Shown here piece after piece: positions 60,470 to 64,000 of a DNA stretch of 64,000 bases. A program made the position numbers and the translations under genes. The notes beneath the pieces are model-generated. The model saw only the letters and a program-made list of their open reading frames with translations, was not told the origin of the DNA and made no database searches. Source of the stretch: Trogon surrucura (lineage: Eukaryota; Chordata; Aves; Trogoniformes; Trogonidae); the NCBI GenBank assembly GCA_020746105.1, contig CM036619.1, forward strand, positions 69,739,635-69,803,634, given 5' to 3'. Numbering within the stretch: position 1 is the first letter of the stretch; every line of letters begins with the position of its first letter.

Positions 60470-62769
60470 GGTCTCTTCAAGGCTCCCTGATCCCCATGAA
60501 GACCCGTGTTGGCTGAACCACCAGTCCTGGGGCAGGAGGAGCTGCCCTGCCCTCCACATGGGAGCTACTGTGTTTGGCAGCAGAGAGATGGACCCAGCAA
60601 GGCGCACTTGGGTGCTCCAACTGCCACAGAGGGCCAAGCTGGATGCTGAGCTCCAGGGGACCAACAATAAAAGCACTTAAACACGCGCTGGAGCTAGGGC
60701 TTGAGCCCTGGCCTGTCCCAGTGTCACACAAGGAGCTTGCAGGGTGCTTCTGCCGACAGTGACCACGTGAGCTTTCACAGACAAAGGAGGGGAAGCAATC
60801 TATTTCTTAAGCACAGGTGTGGGTTTGCAGCACCAGCCCATCTCCAAAAAAAAAAAAACATTAGTCATGCGGGGCTTTTTGCAGGTTACAATCCTTTCTT
60901 TCACGAGAAGGTTATAGTCCCAGACCCTTTGTGCATCCAGGTTGTGGTTTTCAGAATATCCTCCTTGAGGACAGATAAAATTGTTACTGTGTCTTCACCC
61001 ATCTAAAGGAAAAGCTCGGGGTTTAACACTATAAAATGAGCTTCCCAGCAGTTTTCATTTGCATCACGGTATATTCACGATCTAAAGTTCACAGCCATAC
61101 AGAGAGCTGTGACAAGTGTCATGTCTGAGTGTGGCTGTGGTGCCATTGTCAGCAAAGCTAGTTTGCAGTGGTTAGGATATGGCCCTGTGTTTTGCATACA
61201 TTTGTGTTATTCTTCACGTGAATGCTTCCTTTTATAACTATTTGCAGGTTCCCATAAAATGCACATGAATATACTTGTATAGGCACAAGCCAACATGCAC
61301 ACATGCATATATGTAAATTCCCCAAATGTTTCTTTTAAACAAACCATAATCACTACACAGATACTGCATTTTCTGCACAGATTAATATGCTGTGTGCTTT
61401 ATCCATTACTATGGATTTGACAAATAGGTTATTTCTACTGTTTTTTTTTAAAACAACACAAAACTTTGAAGTCTGTAATTTTTTATGCTTGGAAATAAGA
61501 ATCCCTTAAAGACAATCTCCTTTTGCAATAATCTTATTTCATATCTTCTTACTACTCAGTGGGATGAATTGCTCATGCAGCAGGCAGCAGCATTTAGCTT
61601 TATGTTTGCATACCCAGCGATGTGGCCAGTTTTCATAATGCTGTGAATACCAAACCATAAAACCGCTTTTCAAAAGCAAATTCATAGATGCACTCATGCA
61701 TACCTTTTTGAGTTATGAGGTGGCTGCAGATTTGGCAGTGCTGACTTGATGCAGTTTTGACAGGTTAGGTTAAAGGATTAAGTCTAGTCTGTCTTCACTT
61801 TGCCCTGGCTCTGACACACTCTAAAAAAAGTTGTAGGCTGGCTCTGTGCCTAGTATGACCTCTACATCTCCTCAGAGTGACAACACTTCCCTTTAAGGCT
61901 CTCCAAAGGTCAAGGCAGATAACTTGTTGAGTCTTCCAGATACTTTCTTATCTGTGGCTCTTCCTCCTAAACCTCACACAGTGGAAGAAATATGCAAAAC
62001 CTTGGAGGAGAATAAATCAGGCTTCATAAGGAACAACTTGCATTAGATCGAATGTATCTATCAAGCCTTTATTTACTATACAGTCCTTATTTACAACAAA
62101 CATTCAAGATCACAGGTCACTAAAATCAGATACACGTTCCATACGAAGAGGTTTCACCACACCTCTTCTTTTTGCGCTGGCTAACTTGCAACCGAAAGCA
62201 ACTTTTAAGCACTTAAAATGAGAGAGCTGGGAAAATGATGATATGATGACAGAGGAAGCCAATGTTATAAAAAGACCTGCATTATTTGTTTAACAACTGT
62301 TCACCTCTGAGAAAAAAACCGTGAACAAACAATAATGATAAGAAGAGCCTTTTGTTCTGGCATTATGCCAAAGTCTTTTACAGAGAAGCATTGGTGTATG
62401 CAAGATTCATAGAGGTTAATAGATTTTTAAGACCAGAATATCATCTGGTTTTCGGTGTGATTTAGCCATTTCATTTCATCTAGTATTGAGTTTAAGAACT
62501 TGTGACTGATTGCAAAATATCCTTTAGGAAAGAGAAAAAAACCCGACCATTCAGTTATGATTAAAATTTTAAATTAAAACATAGTCACCTTTCTATACAT
62601 CGTGTTATGCCTTTATATTTGATTGCCAGAGCAAGTGCTTTTGTCTTTTGAATTCAATTGTCCTATTGAAAGGAAACACTTCTGGCAGTTAGAGAGCTAT
62701 ATACAGGGTACATATGTCTTGTGGAGTCCAATTCTTTAAGATATGCTGAAAACTTTAAGCTTCCTGTAA

Positions 62770-63335
62770 GTTTGGTCATAAGGTGGAATTTCCTGTCTCT
62801 AAAATCATTCCTGTAGCTCTTCTCTGAACACTCGCCAAGCTTTTACTATATCTTTTTTTAAGAACAGATATCAGACTGCAATTTGATAATGGTGTTAGTA
62901 ACTTTGTGGACAGTGATAATACAGCTCTCTTCCCCCTGTTCGATGAGTTCTTGTTTATAAACCCACAGGCGTACACTAATTCTTTTGGCTGGAGCACCAG
63001 ATGAGAAAATAGTTCCATCGAAAAGATACTACAGCCTTTTCGGGCTCAGTGCTTCTGAAAGTTGTCTGCCTAATGTTAAATCTTGTACTTTTTATTTCTA
63101 CGTGTTTGGCCTTGCATTTGGTCATATTAAAATGCATGTTATTTCTTCCCAGTTTACTCAATGATGCAGAGGATCCTGCACAAATGACCTGACATCATGA
63201 TGTTTTTATCATTCCATCTATTTTGTGGCACCTGCAAACCTTACCAACAATTATTTTATATTTTCTTGGGTGCTTTGGTCAGTGGCTGCGCTGGAGTAGG
63301 AACTGGTCTGTGTGAGATCTCAGTGCAAATATACT
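62770..63335 (-). mobile_element. Ancient amniote CR1 LINE ORF2 region
   Basis: Collinear islands match the deep-amniote CR1 pattern read in reverse: tgtagctcttctctgaaca, then tataaacccacaggcgtacactaattcttttggct, then ggccttgcatttggtcatattaaaatgcatgttattt, then cccagtttactcaatgatgcagaggatcctg, then cacctgcaaaccttaccaacaattattttatattttctt. Many stop codons and indels make it a fossil predating the younger copies in this window. Confidence 0.75.
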
Positions 63336-64000
63336 TGATTATCATTCTCTAGTAATTACTCTGTTGGATATTTATCATTCGTATATCACATATCATATTG
63401 TCTTGTGATAGTGATAAATTTGCATGGTAGTCTGTGGAAAATTGTACAGATATTCAGCCTGATCAGGCTAATAAAGGTACCTTTAATCAGGCTGTCATCT
63501 CTTAAGAGAGAAAATGAGGCCAGAAAGAATTATTGTATGTAAAAAAAAATACAAAAAATGTCAACTGAAATTAATTATATTCTCATCCTTTATTTTTCCT
63601 ATCAGTTATTTCCCTATTTTGGCAGACTCAGCATCATTTTACAGGTCTATTCTAACAATTGTTTTAGAATACAAATTTGCTCTCCATTCTTTAGAACTTC
63701 CCTGCCATTCCGAAATTTTGAAATGTTACCAGGAACAGCCCTCGCAATTACTTTAAAACTCCTGAGTTCAAGTGATGGGAATTCTGCTTCTTCGTAAGAA
63801 AGGCCTTATTGTAGCTAGCTTGTTTCTGAAACCCGTTTAGCTCCAGAATTACAAAGGAATTTGTGACTATTTTTTCTTTCTGTTAAAGGGCATCTCATTT
63901 AGATGAACCTATTGGAGTCTATTTCACTTAAATGAAACTGAAATAAGAAGTTATAAACCCAGTTACCAACTTAGAACACAGCTATAAGCTAAATTATTGA
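63336..64000. other. Intergenic, possibly more decayed LINE
   Basis: AT-rich. The stretch 63590-63760 has the texture of a decayed LINE ORF2 (tttagaacttccctgccattccgaaattttg) but I cannot align it with confidence. Confidence 0.35.

Larger units (their letters stand above)
52713..62769. other. Intergenic desert with local duplications
   Basis: No gene found in 10 kb. It contains the 25-bp tandem repeat (56411), the 88-bp direct repeat pair, a GC-richer stretch at 60380-60780 with a CA repeat, and long unique AT-rich blocks (53100-55000, 59500-60350). Confidence 0.5.

Noticed and set aside
60380-60780. GC-richer stretch with aataaa-like and ORF signals
   Set aside because: ORFs overlap on both strands, no splice or domain evidence. 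The aataaa near 60666 is isolated.
42611-64000. Search for NDUFS6 or another IRX4 neighbour downstream
   Set aside because: No conserved peptide of such a gene was recognised in any frame.

Overview
The window is vertebrate nuclear DNA, almost certainly from a bird. The evidence is a split gene with GT-AG introns, CpG islands set in AT-rich intergenic DNA, microsatellites, and several CR1 LINE tails of the avian type (the CATAGAATCATAGAATGG end with a remnant of the reverse transcriptase reading frame on the minus strand). It contains no operons, rRNA or tRNA genes, CRISPR arrays or bacterial mobile elements. The exact species cannot be read from the sequence alone.

The only protein-coding gene I can support is IRX4, the Iroquois-class TALE homeobox gene best known as a regulator of ventricular identity in the heart. 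It lies on the + strand, with five coding exons from the ATG at 37852 to the TAA at 42054. Joined, they encode 495 residues: an N-terminal [15 protein letters not shown] segment, a TALE homeodomain (about 142-204), two poly-glutamate tracts, an IRO box (about 361-373) and a conserved C-terminus. A splice acceptor 21 bases before the ATG implies at least one upstream non-coding exon. The CpG islands at about 30.6-32.4 kb and two donor-like sites near 33.1 and 33.4 kb are candidates for that end of the gene. One AATAAA at 42586 fits a 3' UTR of about 550 bases.

Layout: 1-30.6 kb is a gene-poor, AT-rich upstream region with CR1 relics (about 0.4, 4.6, 13.0 and 16.8 kb), simple repeats, a few hairpins and one small CpG-bearing patch near 28.5 kb. 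From 30.6 to 37.8 kb lies the CpG-rich promoter domain, followed by AT-rich stretches dense in homeodomain, SOX and TALE-type motifs. IRX4 occupies 37.8-42.6 kb. From 42.6 to 46.7 kb there is a second GC-rich and motif-rich flank. From 46.7 to 64 kb the sequence is again gene-poor, with CR1 copies at 46.7, 52.6 and 62.8 kb. Iroquois genes typically sit in wide regulatory deserts, so most functional content outside the gene is probably enhancer DNA. This cannot be proved without alignment to other species.

I see no sign of a new multi-gene system. The more unusual items are structural: a perfect 18-bp inverted duplication inside a CR1 copy, a 15-bp-arm hairpin at 26.1 kb, a 44-base G run near the presumed promoter, a 25-bp tandem duplication in the shortest IRX4 intron, and an 88-bp direct repeat pair at 56.6 and 57.2 kb.
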